In this document: piece by piece, positions 33,289-42,540 of the stretch
Layout: each line of letters starts with the position of its first letter
Position numbering within the stretch: position 1 is the first letter of the stretch
Origin: Chryseobacterium taichungense
GTDB lineage: Bacteria; Bacteroidota; Bacteroidia; Flavobacteriales; Weeksellaceae
Reading direction: 5' to 3'
Length of the DNA: 64,000 nucleotides
Assembly: GCF_900109935.1 (NCBI RefSeq)
Contig: NZ_FOBV01000010.1
Span: 62,001 to 126,000, forward strand
Program-made: the position numbers and the translations under genes
The notes under the pieces: model-generated
The model's input: the letters and a program-made list of their open reading frames with translations, nothing else
Told to the model about the DNA's origin: nothing
The model's database searches: none

Positions 33289-34605
33289 TTAAAATTTATG
33301 ATGTTTTTCCAGAATTTCCCTGATCTTTTTTTCTTCCCAGCTTTTACCGATGGCAAAAACATTCATCCCATGTGCTGCGATACCTATTCCCCAGCCCAAC
33401 ATCGGCCAATAAAACCAGATATCATCCGGAGAAGTAATGAGGTTAATGATTATCAGAGCCGGAATGACAATACAGTATGAAATAAGATTTCCGTAGAAGC
33501 TTTTAAGTTCCTTTACCCTTTTCTGAGCCCTTTCGTACGCCTTATTTTCATCATCTATTTTAATATTGATTTCTTGCGGCTTGGCGGACAAAATCGGAAG
33601 TTTTACTTTAAAATAATCTTCAGATTTTTCGATAAAAACATTCCGCTTGGTTAGCAGGGCGTATCTTTGAACAATATTGGAAAGCCCGATCCCTGAACTC
33701 TCTTTAATCTGCTCTCTCACCTGCAAATTGTTTTCGATGCATAATGTGTCATTTTCGGAAAATATCTTTATAACAAGAGGTTTTGATGATGTGGCAAAAT
33801 TATGTTTGATACAGTTTTCCAGCAGCAGCTGCAGTGACAGAGGAACTACTAATTTTCTGTAATTTTCTGCTTTAACATCAAAAACAAAATCTACGCTGTC
33901 TTCAAATCTGGTTTTCAGCAGTTCACAATAGGTTTTTGCAAATTCCAGCTCATCTTCCACTGTTACAAGTTCTTTATCCTTTTGTTCCAGAACGTATCTG
34001 TAAATCTTTGACATTGAGGCCGTAAACTTCTGCGCCTGTTTGGGATTTTCGTCGATTAAAGAGCTCAGAACGTTTAAAGAATTAAATAAAAAATGCGGAT
34101 CCAGCTGATTTTTAAGACTTTCAAATTGGGCATTGGCAGATTTCGCAATTAACTTCTGTTCAACAACTTCCTTTTTGGATGTCTTTTTCAGTTCCTCCAT
34201 AAAACCTTTTGCATGGAGAAAAGCCGAAATGAGAAGTGCAATATTGATCGTGAACCAATTTGTAAAATTGTACTTCCCTGAGAAATATTCTTCTGTAGTA
34301 GCCGATTTTTGGAAGACAACAAAGTTCATATAATTGCAGAAATAAACCATGATAACATTGGCAATCAGAATTGAAATGATACTTAGAATTGCTCTTTTAG
34401 TCGTTGCTTCAGACCACGGAAATTTTTTATTGAGAAAATCATTAATCAAAGCATTTCCTGTCCATAAAATAAAAGAATACATAAAAGAAATGACAATCGT
34501 AAGCATAAAATTCTGTACCGTTTTCTCATCTGTAAAAACAAAAAAGAAAAACATAGATGTTGCCAGCGATATCCAGCATAAAGTAATAAAGTCCCTGCGT
34601 TTCAT
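33289..34605 (-). CDS. LytS-like sensor histidine kinase with fused C-terminal 2TM domain
   Basis: The 438-residue kinase has four N-terminal membrane helices (about 7-24, 31-52, 70-92, 118-132), a linker helix, and the His_kinase domain with phosphoacceptor region LKNQLDPHFLFNSLN (H at about 169), an N-box NCIKHNF and GIGLSNIVQR. The catalytic ATPase domain is short, as in LytS kinases. Instead of ending there, the protein continues into a complete 2TM domain (about 355-438: AQKRVKELKSFYGNL, WPMLGWGIGIAAHG, SWEEKKIREILEKHH). The fusion puts the domain in the same polypeptide as the sensor and argues that free 2TM proteins modulate signalling. Confidence 0.88.
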   Translation of the reverse strand: MKRRDFITLCWISLATSMFFFFVFTDEKTVQNFMLTIVISFMYSFILWTGNALINDFLNKKFPWSEATTKRAILSIISILIANVIMVYFCNYMNFVVFQKSATTEEYFSGKYNFTNWFTINIALLISAFLHAKGFMEELKKTSKKEVVEQKLIAKSANAQFESLKNQLDPHFLFNSLNVLSSLIDENPKQAQKFTASMSKIYRYVLEQKDKELVTVEDELEFAKTYCELLKTRFEDSVDFVFDVKAENYRKLVVPLSLQLLLENCIKHNFATSSKPLVIKIFSENDTLCIENNLQVREQIKESSGIGLSNIVQRYALLTKRNVFIEKSEDYFKVKLPILSAKPQEINIKIDDENKAYERAQKRVKELKSFYGNLISYCIVIPALIIINLITSPDDIWFYWPMLGWGIGIAAHGMNVFAIGKSWEEKKIREILEKHHKF

Positions 34606-34621
34606 TATTGATTTTCTTGCC

Positions 34622-34690
34622 TAAAATTAGGTTATGATAAAAGTATTAAATTATTCTTTACCGAACTGTAATTATAAACCTGAACGGCTC
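34622..34690 (-). promoter_or_regulatory. Partial LytTR site upstream of the kinase gene
   Basis: On the minus strand TACAGTTCGG (complement of 34661-34670) matches the LytTR half-site consensus. A second, weaker half-site lies 19 bases upstream (34682-34689) instead of 21. Possible -7 elements are TACTTTTA (complement of 34638-34645) and TAATTTTA (complement of 34622-34629). Weaker than the two other sites. Confidence 0.4.
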
Positions 34691-34692
34691 TA

Positions 34693-34716
34693 AAACCTTC
34701 TGCTCTGAGAAGGTTT
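34693..34716 (-). terminator. Hairpin after the TonB-receptor operon
   Basis: AAACCTTCT (34693-34701) and AGAAGGTTT (34708-34716) make a 9-bp perfect stem with a 6-base loop, 13 bases past the stop of the 216-residue protein gene. The T tail on the minus strand is short, so termination may be partial. Confidence 0.5.
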
Positions 34717-34729
34717 CAGAGTAAGGTCA

Positions 34730-35380
34730 TTATTTTGCGGCCCCACTAAGAAAATACTCAGCTTCAGATTTTCCCCAATTCGGATCCAAAGAAGTTTTAG
34801 GTTTAAAAGTATTGAATTTTTCCAAAGCTGCCTTAAACTGTTCAATGCCCTTTGTTTTGCTTCCTCCGTATTGTTCGGGAGTATAATAGGTGTCTTCTGC
34901 TTTGATCAGGGCAACCCGTGGATTGGTAGGATCAAGCGTTTCTGCTTTCTTAAGCTCTTCCATTGCTTTCATCCCGTCAGTCATGTATCTTTCGGCCGGA
35001 TTTTCCATCATTTTAAGAGAAAAAGCCATTTTTCTGAGAAGGTGAAGTTCGGAATTATCTTTTCCTGCAATAGCTTCTGCCTGATCCAGATATTTTTCAG
35101 CAGCATTTGCATTTATGGAAAGTTCAGACATTTTTCCTTCCTGCATCTGCGTTCTCCCTTTCTGAAGATAGGCAAGCGCTGCATAATAAGAAGGCAGCCA
35201 TTGTTTCGTTTCTTTCTTGCCGATTCTGTCGAAATCATTGGCAAGCGCCTGTAATTCATCTGCTGATCTTGTATTTTCCAGTTTAGCAATCTTGTCAGAC
35301 ATTATTTTTTCATAATCAGCCTGAGCAAAAGCATTTAAACTCATTACACTTAAAGCAAAAGTTAAGAGGTATTTTTTCAT
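34730..35380 (-). CDS. Periplasmic TPR-like protein co-encoded with a TonB receptor
   Basis: The 216-residue protein has a signal peptide (1-20, ending LNAFAQ) and a helical body with TPR-like spacing (YYAALAYLQKGRTQMQ, ALEKFNTFKPK near the end). No family name can be given. It lies 68 bases downstream of the TonB receptor gene and shares its operon, so it may help the receptor in the periplasm or form part of the same uptake system. Confidence 0.7.
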   Translation of the reverse strand: MKKYLLTFALSVMSLNAFAQADYEKIMSDKIAKLENTRSADELQALANDFDRIGKKETKQWLPSYYAALAYLQKGRTQMQEGKMSELSINANAAEKYLDQAEAIAGKDNSELHLLRKMAFSLKMMENPAERYMTDGMKAMEELKKAETLDPTNPRVALIKAEDTYYTPEQYGGSKTKGIEQFKAALEKFNTFKPKTSLDPNWGKSEAEYFLSGAAK

Positions 35381-35448
35381 TTTTCTAATTTTTAAAGGTT
35401 AAATTTTAATATGTTAAATATAATTTTTTAATTGTTTCTAAAATGATA

Positions 35449-37689
35449 TTATAAATTATTGTTGATGGCATCCTGTGTCTTATCAACTCCGAAGCTGATG
35501 AAAGCACCTACAAAAACGAAGATATTTACTGGTGGTACTACGGCCGCACTTCTGTTTCCGTCCATCGAGAAATTGTATCCGTAAATATTTTTTGAACCTA
35601 AAATATTGGTTACACTCAACACGAGAACGGTAAATGCTTTTGTGTCTTTTTTACCGAGATTCGGGAGATAATTCAGACTGAAGTTCAGGGCACTGTAATC
35701 TTTTAGTCTTCCACTATTTCGTATATAATAATTCTCTTTTCCGTCGATGATCTCGGTGGCAATATCGTAATAAGGACGTCCTTTTGCATAGGTGTAGGAG
35801 AGGTTAAACCCTGTTTTCCATTTTGGTACAAATCGTTTAGCCACAGCTGAAAGCGTATGTTCGGAGGCAAAATTAGGTTTTAAACTCAAAGGATAATTCA
35901 TAAAGTCCCTTTTGGAATCCAGATAAGAATAACTGATCCAGTAATCTATATTTTCAAATGTTTTTTTATCTCTCCAGAACAGCTCGAGTCCTTTTGCATA
36001 GCCATAGCCATTATTGTTGTTTGCAGTCTGCACATATTGATTCTGTCCGTCGATATATTCAAGATTTCTTACTTTAACCAGGTCATCATATTTTTTATAA
36101 AAAGCTTCAAATCGCAGACTTCTTCCTTCCGTCGTTCTCTGGATTTGGAAAATATAATGTTGTGATTTCTGAAAATCTAAGTTGGCCGGCGCATTAATAT
36201 ATTTACTTTCAGGATTTTGGTAGAAGATTCCGTAAGCGAAAGAGGTCGTCCAGTCTTTTGCAAAACGATACGCCAATGCAATACGCGGAGCGATATTGGC
36301 TTTTTCGAGATATGAAGAATATTCTGTCCGCATTCCTATTTTAGCCGAAAGCTGATTGCTGAATCCAAGATCCGTTTCCAGAAAAGCAGAAGAGATCAAG
36401 TCTTTATAGTTCTTTTCCACAAAATCATTAAAATTCAGTTTTTCATTAGTACTGTTTAATTCAACTCCGCCTCTTAATGCGCTTATTCTGTTTATCTTTC
36501 TTTCTAAAACAGTCTTGAAATTGATATAATTCCCATTATTCAAAAGTCTTGTATTTCCTGTCGAAACATCACTTTTTAATGTTGAAAAATCAAGGTCGGA
36601 CCGGTTAAAAGAATAAGAAGTACCGGCATTCAATAAATATTTACCAAATTTTTGCTTAAAAGACAGATTGTGATACGTACTTTTCCCCTTAAGATTAACG
36701 GACGATTCATCATATTTTTCCGGTTCCAGGCTTTGTGTCTGAACTCCCATCCTGTTGGAATCAAACATTCCGTAATATTTAATGAAACCTCCTGATTTTG
36801 TTTTAATTCCGAAATTAAAATCGCCGTTAATGTTTTGAGGCGCTTCTTCGAAATTCGTATTAAAATTAAAAACTTCCTGCATTAATTTCAGGTTCGAGTA
36901 TCCTAAAGTTGCTCCAAACGAAGAATTTTTGTTATCGTTCAGTTTCTGAAATCCTGCATTTAAAAATATAGGGGAAAATCCAATATCATAAGAGCTTTGA
37001 TCCGGCAGATCAATACTTTCCAGCATCAGCGCTCCGGAAAGAGCCTGCCCGTACAGGGCCGAATACCCGCCGCTTGAGAAAACATTTCCTTTGAAGAGCG
37101 AAGTATTAAAACGGTCTCTTCCCGCAATTCCCGGCACCGAATTAGAGAAATAATTATTAATTAAACTTCCGTCCATAAAGATCTTTGACTCTGTTCCGGT
37201 TCCTCCACGAATAAAAAGTCCTTCTGTTTCCCCTACTTTCTGAACCCCCGGAAGATAAGTTAATGCTGAGGAAATCTGTCCGTTTGCTCCGGCAGTCGTA
37301 TAAATATCAATCGGCGTTAAAAGCGCTGTTGCTCTCTTTTTGTCGCTGGCTTCAATAGAACCTGCGGAAACAACAACAGCATCAATTTCATTAATCTGCT
37401 CTTTCAGTTCTACATTTACCGAAATCTCCTGGTTTTCAATGGAAATCGCTTTTTCTACATCAATATATTTGGGATGAGTGAACAGTAAAATTTTATTTCC
37501 CTTTTCTGAAGTTTCAAAAGAAAAATTTCCGTCGCCATCTGTAGTCGCTCCGTCATAAGTATCTTTTAAAGTGACGTTTACATCTCGTACACCTTTGCTT
37601 TTATAAGTTACTTTTCCGGAAATTTTTACCTGGGCAAAACTCAGTGAGCAAAGTAAAAGGAAGATGAAAAATGATAATCTTGTTTTCAT
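35449..37689 (-). CDS. TonB-dependent outer-membrane receptor with carboxypeptidase-regulatory domain
   Basis: The 746-residue receptor has a signal peptide (1-19, ending CSLSFAQ), a CarboxypepD-regulatory-like domain (20-105), a plug domain (about 115-225, with YLPGVQKVGETEGLFIRGG), and a C-terminal beta barrel. The substrate is not visible; the size and domain order fit receptors for siderophores or small organic molecules rather than SusC proteins, and no SusD gene is near. The gene has LytTR half-sites 61-90 bases upstream, so it is a likely target of the adjacent LytS/LytTR pair. Confidence 0.9.
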   Translation of the reverse strand: MKTRLSFFIFLLLCSLSFAQVKISGKVTYKSKGVRDVNVTLKDTYDGATTDGDGNFSFETSEKGNKILLFTHPKYIDVEKAISIENQEISVNVELKEQINEIDAVVVSAGSIEASDKKRATALLTPIDIYTTAGANGQISSALTYLPGVQKVGETEGLFIRGGTGTESKIFMDGSLINNYFSNSVPGIAGRDRFNTSLFKGNVFSSGGYSALYGQALSGALMLESIDLPDQSSYDIGFSPIFLNAGFQKLNDNKNSSFGATLGYSNLKLMQEVFNFNTNFEEAPQNINGDFNFGIKTKSGGFIKYYGMFDSNRMGVQTQSLEPEKYDESSVNLKGKSTYHNLSFKQKFGKYLLNAGTSYSFNRSDLDFSTLKSDVSTGNTRLLNNGNYINFKTVLERKINRISALRGGVELNSTNEKLNFNDFVEKNYKDLISSAFLETDLGFSNQLSAKIGMRTEYSSYLEKANIAPRIALAYRFAKDWTTSFAYGIFYQNPESKYINAPANLDFQKSQHYIFQIQRTTEGRSLRFEAFYKKYDDLVKVRNLEYIDGQNQYVQTANNNNGYGYAKGLELFWRDKKTFENIDYWISYSYLDSKRDFMNYPLSLKPNFASEHTLSAVAKRFVPKWKTGFNLSYTYAKGRPYYDIATEIIDGKENYYIRNSGRLKDYSALNFSLNYLPNLGKKDTKAFTVLVLSVTNILGSKNIYGYNFSMDGNRSAAVVPPVNIFVFVGAFISFGVDKTQDAINNNL

Positions 37690-37707
37690 AGCTGATTAAT
37701 TTCGATT

Positions 37708-37779
37708 CAAAAGTATCTCGAATTTTTACCCGAAATAAATTTTTGTTGCTGAACCGTAGAATTTGAATTCTGAACTGTA
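37708..37779 (-). promoter_or_regulatory. LytTR-type operator and promoter of the TonB-receptor operon
   Basis: On the minus strand half-sites TACAGTTC (complement of 37772-37779) and TACGGTTC (complement of 37751-37758) are exactly 21 bases apart. A -7 element TACTTTTG (complement of 37708-37715) lies 35 bases beyond the proximal half-site, almost the same distance as at the 32.3-kb site. There is no clear -33 TTG, as expected of an activator-dependent promoter. Confidence 0.65.
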
Positions 37780-37829
37780 AAATTTGTTTTACGTTAAATG
37801 ATAACTTCTCTCAAAAGCCATATATCCTA

Positions 37830-38732
37830 TTAATCAATCGGAATACAGAAATCCACGATCATTTTGCCTTCAGGATGTTCTTTAAAATTGGTATGGTAAA
37901 TTTCAAAAGGAAAAGCTTTCCGAATCGTACAGTTGTTTTCTTTCATCCATAAAAAGAGAGACACCCAGCTTTGCTCAAAATCGTTCAAAGTAACTTCTCC
38001 ACGTCCTACAATAAACCTTCCAGGCTCAATTGTTTCAGAAAAAATTTCCCCTTCGTTCTGTTTTAGTTTTTCGGATAGAAGCATACAGGCATGAATTCTG
38101 ACTTTATCTGCAGGTGTTACCTTAAAGCTGTCATGATATACGGATATCATCTTCACATTCTCTGCCGGAAACAGTTTTCTGTCTTTTGCCCAATTAATCA
38201 AAATGCCGTAGGAAGGTTCTACATTGGCAATTCCAAGGCTCATAACGGCAGCAAGATTCATAACCGGAAATTCTTTAATTTCAATTTTTAAATTCATTTT
38301 CGTCCAATTTAAAAGGTTTTCAATATTGCAAATGTATTGGCTGAAAACAGAATTTATTTGTCCGTTCTTGCTTTGTTGAGTTTGGATAATATGAAAATTT
38401 TCCGGTACAGAATTCCTGAATTCCGAAGGCGATTTTCCATAATATTTTTTAAAGGTCCTATTGAATGAAGAATGACTGGAAAAACCAGATTGAAGATAAA
38501 TTTCTTTAAGGCTTATATTTTTCCGTAAGGCAAGGTAAAAGGCACTTTTTTCAGTCCTCTTTCTAATGATATAGTTCTGTAAGGTTTCTCCGGTAACCAG
38601 CCTGAAAATCCGATGAAAATGAAAAGGTGAATAGGCAGCAATCTGCGAAATTTTTTCCAGAGAAAATTCCGTATCAAGATTATCGTCAATGTATTGAATC
38701 GCTTTTACAATTCTTTTCTTATACTCTTCCAA
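37830..38732 (-). CDS. AraC-family regulator with GyrI-like effector domain
   Basis: The 300-residue protein has an N-terminal AraC HTH pair (about 8-105: YIDDNLDTEFSLEKIS, FHRIFRLVTGETL, SGFSSHSSFNRTFKKYYGKSPSEFR) and a C-terminal GyrI/AraC effector-binding domain (about 145-298, ending EHPEGKMIVDFCIPID). The layout is that of the SoxS/Rob-related sensors of small hydrophobic compounds. The gene lies alone between the TonB receptor and sodC. What it senses and controls cannot be told from the sequence. Confidence 0.88.
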   Translation of the reverse strand: MEEYKKRIVKAIQYIDDNLDTEFSLEKISQIAAYSPFHFHRIFRLVTGETLQNYIIRKRTEKSAFYLALRKNISLKEIYLQSGFSSHSSFNRTFKKYYGKSPSEFRNSVPENFHIIQTQQSKNGQINSVFSQYICNIENLLNWTKMNLKIEIKEFPVMNLAAVMSLGIANVEPSYGILINWAKDRKLFPAENVKMISVYHDSFKVTPADKVRIHACMLLSEKLKQNEGEIFSETIEPGRFIVGRGEVTLNDFEQSWVSLFLWMKENNCTIRKAFPFEIYHTNFKEHPEGKMIVDFCIPID

Positions 38733-38880
38733 ATGTAGCAGGATTTAGAATCAAATATATTCAGTTTGGATGAGAGAAGCTTGTCATTTATTGCTATTTT
38801 CAAAAAGATCCTGAAATCGTACGTTCTTTTCGGTAAATCTTTTTTAAATTTAACATAAAATCACTTTAAATCATTTAAAA

Positions 38881-39384
38881 ATGAAAGCTAAAACATTATC
38901 ATTACTGGCAGGATGTGCTTTGTTGGTCGTATCATGCGGAACAACAAAAACCTATCAGGTCATGTCTAAAAGCAATACCCAAACGGGCGGAACCGCAAAA
39001 TTTACCCAGAAAGGTGACGAAGTTATTATGAAACTTGATGTAACTAACCTTACACCAGGAATTCATGCAGTACATATTCATGAAAAAGGCGATTGTTCTG
39101 CAGCTGACGGAACGTCTACAGGAGGCCACTGGAATCCTGCAAAAGATGATCATGGAAAATGGGGTGCTGAACATTTCCACATGGGAGATATCGGCAATCT
39201 CGTAGCAGACCAGAGCGGAAATGCCACGTTGACTTTCAAAACCAATAAATGGTGCCTTGGATGTACCGACGAATCTAAAAATATTATCGGAAAAGGAATG
39301 ATCGTCCATGCCGCGGCTGACGATTTCCATACGCAACCAACCGGAAATGCCGGAGGAAGAGTAGGATGTGTTGAAATAAAATAA
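38881..39384 (+). CDS. sodC: Cu/Zn superoxide dismutase, lipoprotein
   Basis: The 167-residue enzyme removes superoxide in the periplasm. It has a lipoprotein signal with Cys 19 in VVSC. All metal ligands are in place: copper H65, H67 and H143, bridging H83, zinc H91, H100 and D103; the disulfide pair is C72-C163, and R160 guides the substrate. A small extra Cys pair (WCLGC, 125-128) is an unusual addition in the loop. It is a single-gene unit with a strong terminator after it. Confidence 0.94.
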   Translation: MKAKTLSLLAGCALLVVSCGTTKTYQVMSKSNTQTGGTAKFTQKGDEVIMKLDVTNLTPGIHAVHIHEKGDCSAADGTSTGGHWNPAKDDHGKWGAEHFHMGDIGNLVADQSGNATLTFKTNKWCLGCTDESKNIIGKGMIVHAAADDFHTQPTGNAGGRVGCVEIK

Positions 39385-39400
39385 GTCCGACTATCTCATA

Positions 39401-39439
39401 AAAAAACCGTTGCCTGAATTCATCAGACAACGGTTTTTT
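39401..39439. terminator. Bidirectional terminator between sodC and the tail-specific protease gene
   Basis: AAAAAACCGTTG (39401-39412) pairs with CAACGGTTTTTT (39428-39439), giving a 12-bp stem with A and T tails on the two sides, between convergent genes. Confidence 0.85.
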
Positions 39440-39458
39440 TATTTAATATCGGTTTAAA

Positions 39459-41588
39459 TTAAGATTTCACACCCATTTCAGCAATTACGTTCATGGCTTC
39501 CTGAAGGTAAAGGTCTTTTTTAAGATTTTTAACCCAGATTTCAGACTTCTTTTTGAAAGCTTCATCTTTCTTCTCTCTTTCAACTTCGTTCGGGTACATC
39601 GTAAACTGAAGTCCGTTGTCGAATTTAGTTAAAGATTTAAACTTTTCGATCTGTGCTTTTCTCTGTTTTGTCAGTTCGTTGAACTTATTGATATTAAGCG
39701 TGATCGTTTCTTCTTTATCCAGTTTTTCTCTCCATTGTGCAGCTTCCAGCATCAATTGATATTTTGTATTTTTCGCTAATCTGTCTGCGCTTGCCTTTTC
39801 TAACGCCTGGATATTGAAGTAATTAACCTTTTGGAAATTTGTTGCCGGAATTTTATCCCAAGCCAACGCATAATCATCATATCGCTCTCCTACTTCAGCA
39901 TACGTAAGAAGATCCTTCATCTGAATATCGGAAACAATACCTTTTCTCTGGGTAGATTCTCCTGTAATTCTATAAAACTTCTGGATGGTAAGCTTTAACG
40001 CTCCGAAATCGTCCTCTGTATTTAAAAACCTGTTTAATTCAACAAAAGTCTGCACGGTTCCTTTACCAAAAGATTGCGGCGATCCGATAATCATGGCTCT
40101 TCCGTAATCCTGCATCACACCGGCAAGAATTTCAGATGCTGAAGCCGAGGCTTCGTTTTGCATGATCACCAACGGACCTGTCCAGATTGGAGTTTCATTT
40201 TTATTCTTTAACGTCTGAATTTTTCCATTGCCATCTTTTACCTGAACGTATGGCCCAGCTTCCATGAAAAGCCCCATGATATCTCCAACTTCTGTTAATG
40301 AACCTCCTCCATTATTTCTAAGATCCAGTACGATCCCTTCAATATTCTGTTTTTTAAGCTTAACGATCTCATTTTTAATATCATCAGAGGCATTTCTTCC
40401 GTTTGGATTTTCAAAATCTGCATTAAAGCTAGGCAAGTTGATAAAGCCATATTTTTTCCCATTAGGAGAGCCTACGACTATACTTCTTGCAAAAGTATCT
40501 TCAATGGCTACCTCTTCACGGATCATGGTAACTTCTTTTATGGTTCCGTCCTTTTTCTGAACAGTCAGCGTTACAGGAGTTCCTTTTTCTCCACGGATTA
40601 ATCGCACAGCTTCATCAGAGAGCATACCGACTACATTTACGGCATCTTCATTTGGTTTTGATTTTACTTTAAGAATCTTATCACCATCGGAAAGCTGTTT
40701 AGACTTCCATGCAGGCGCTCCGATTGTTAAGGCTCCTAAATAGAGATTTCCCTTCTTCTCCTGGATAATCGCACCGATACCAATTACTTTCCCGGTAAAG
40801 TTGGTATCAAAATCTTCTTTATCTTTCGGAGAATAATAGTTTGTATGCGGATCGAAAACTTCTGTATACGCATTCATATACACCGTAAACAGATCTATTT
40901 TCTTTCTTTTTTTAAATCTTCTGAACATGTCCTGTACAAGATCTTTTACCTCTCCGGTCGCTTTCTGAAGCTTCTGCTCAGGTGCAAGTGGCTGATATTT
41001 AATGGTATCTTTAAGTTTATATCGTTGTACAGAATCTTTCTTTTCCTTCTGGGTCTCTTCTTTGCTGTTCATTGATTCAATCTCCTGAAGAATATTATAT
41101 TTAATGAATTTTTTCCATTCATTATACTGTTCCTGCTTGTTAGCTGGAGCTTTTTTGAGTTTTGGCTCAAGCGTCAAAGTTTCATCTTCTTCGAGATTGA
41201 TCGGTTTGCTTAAAATATCCTGAATCATTTTATCAATTTCATCGGTTCTCTGGTACAATCGGTCAACCGTAAGTTTATAGAAAGTAAGATCTCCTTGATT
41301 AAGATAATCATCCAGCTTGGTTTCGTGCTTGGCAAATTCATCCATATCCGACTGCAGAAAATATCTTTTCCCGGAATCTACCAGATCAAAATACAGCTTA
41401 TACACATCCTTGGAATACGCATCATTGATAGGTTTTGGGCTGTAATGTAGGTAAGAAAGAGTATTTTTTACACTCACCATTATCGTCTGCATCTTTTCAT
41501 CTTCATTTTTAGGCGAGTTGAAACAAAACATTAGACTTGTTAATGGAATGAGGAGTAAAAATTTATTTAGCTTAAAATTTTTCCACAT
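39459..41588 (-). CDS. Carboxy-terminal (tail-specific) protease, Prc-like
   Basis: The 709-residue periplasmic serine protease trims or degrades proteins from the C-terminus. It has an N-terminal signal (LLLIPLTSLMFCF), a long helical domain, a PDZ domain (about 235-325), and an S41 peptidase domain with LRNNGGG, then NEASASASEI holding the nucleophile Ser and SFGKGTVQ with the general-base Lys. A C-terminal DUF3340-like region completes the Prc/Tsp pattern. Length is typical of this subfamily. It is a single gene with a bidirectional terminator behind it. Confidence 0.93.
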   Translation of the reverse strand: MWKNFKLNKFLLLIPLTSLMFCFNSPKNEDEKMQTIMVSVKNTLSYLHYSPKPINDAYSKDVYKLYFDLVDSGKRYFLQSDMDEFAKHETKLDDYLNQGDLTFYKLTVDRLYQRTDEIDKMIQDILSKPINLEEDETLTLEPKLKKAPANKQEQYNEWKKFIKYNILQEIESMNSKEETQKEKKDSVQRYKLKDTIKYQPLAPEQKLQKATGEVKDLVQDMFRRFKKRKKIDLFTVYMNAYTEVFDPHTNYYSPKDKEDFDTNFTGKVIGIGAIIQEKKGNLYLGALTIGAPAWKSKQLSDGDKILKVKSKPNEDAVNVVGMLSDEAVRLIRGEKGTPVTLTVQKKDGTIKEVTMIREEVAIEDTFARSIVVGSPNGKKYGFINLPSFNADFENPNGRNASDDIKNEIVKLKKQNIEGIVLDLRNNGGGSLTEVGDIMGLFMEAGPYVQVKDGNGKIQTLKNKNETPIWTGPLVIMQNEASASASEILAGVMQDYGRAMIIGSPQSFGKGTVQTFVELNRFLNTEDDFGALKLTIQKFYRITGESTQRKGIVSDIQMKDLLTYAEVGERYDDYALAWDKIPATNFQKVNYFNIQALEKASADRLAKNTKYQLMLEAAQWREKLDKEETITLNINKFNELTKQRKAQIEKFKSLTKFDNGLQFTMYPNEVEREKKDEAFKKKSEIWVKNLKKDLYLQEAMNVIAEMGVKS

Positions 41589-41734
41589 AAATCTGTAATG
41601 TATTTTTTATTAATTTTTAAAAAGTATTTTAATGAGTAGTAATTTTTAATTTACTGTTACAAATTATCAAATTTAATACCTTCTTTACAAATATCAGATA
41701 GTTTTAAGTATTTTTGTTAAAATTAAATTTTAAT

Positions 41735-42505
41735 ATGGAAAAACCACTTATTCTGGTTACTAATGACGACGGAATCACAGCACCTGGAATCAGAAATCTT
41801 GTAAGTTTTATGAACGAAATCGGAGAAGTAATCGTTGTAGCACCCAACTCTCCACAAAGTGGTAAAGGCCACGCCATTACCATCAATTCTACCTTAAGCT
41901 ATGAAGAAGTACATCTTGACGGTCCGCAAAGAGATTTTTCCTGCAGCGGAACCCCTGTTGATTGTGTAAAGATGGCTCTTGATAAAATACTTCCGAGAAG
42001 ACCGGATATTGTCGTATCAGGAATTAACCATGGCGCAAATTCCTCAATTAATGTAATCTATTCCGGGACGATGTCTGCAGCAGTGGAAGCCGGTGTGGAA
42101 AATCTTCCAGCTATCGGATTCTCTTTACTTGATTTCAGCTGGGAAGCAGATTTTACACAGGCAAAAGAATACATTCAGAATATTGTAAAGAAAACGTTGG
42201 AAAACCCAATGCCTAAAGGCGTTGTTTTAAATGTGAATATTCCCAAACTTCAGAAAGAAGAAATCAAAGGTGTAAAGGTTTGCAAGCAGGCTCATGCCAA
42301 ATGGGAAGAAAGCTTTGATGAAAGGGTGAATCCTCACGGTAAAAAATACTATTGGCTTACCGGATATTTCAACAATATGGATGAATCTGAAGACGCCGAT
42401 GAAACAGCTTTAGCAAATGGCTACATCTCGATTGTTCCTGTAAAATTTGACCTTACGGCGTATGAGTATATGAATACGCTGAGCGAGGTGATGAAATTTG
42501 ATTAA
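41735..42505 (+). CDS. surE: 5'-nucleotidase SurE
   Basis: The 256-residue metal-dependent phosphatase removes phosphate from nucleoside monophosphates. I start it at 41735 (MEKPLILVTNDDG), seven codons inside the longest frame. It has the VTNDDG site (8-13), NSPQSGKGHAIT with the catalytic loop, SGTPVDCVK and SGINHGAN, all typical of SurE. The next downstream feature is a terminator at 42513-42538. Confidence 0.95.
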   Translation: MEKPLILVTNDDGITAPGIRNLVSFMNEIGEVIVVAPNSPQSGKGHAITINSTLSYEEVHLDGPQRDFSCSGTPVDCVKMALDKILPRRPDIVVSGINHGANSSINVIYSGTMSAAVEAGVENLPAIGFSLLDFSWEADFTQAKEYIQNIVKKTLENPMPKGVVLNVNIPKLQKEEIKGVKVCKQAHAKWEESFDERVNPHGKKYYWLTGYFNNMDESEDADETALANGYISIVPVKFDLTAYEYMNTLSEVMKFD

Positions 42506-42512
42506 AATACTG

Positions 42513-42538
42513 AGGCGTAATTATTTTTACGCCTTATT
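42513..42538 (+). terminator. Terminator of surE
   Basis: AGGCGTAA (42513-42520) pairs with TTACGCCT (42527-42534) around a 6-base loop, with a short T-rich tail. Confidence 0.65.
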
Positions 42539-42540
42539 TA

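Noticed and set aside
39459..41588. Active phage or prophage protease
   Set aside because: The PDZ, S41 and DUF3340-like layout is that of the housekeeping Prc/Tsp protease.
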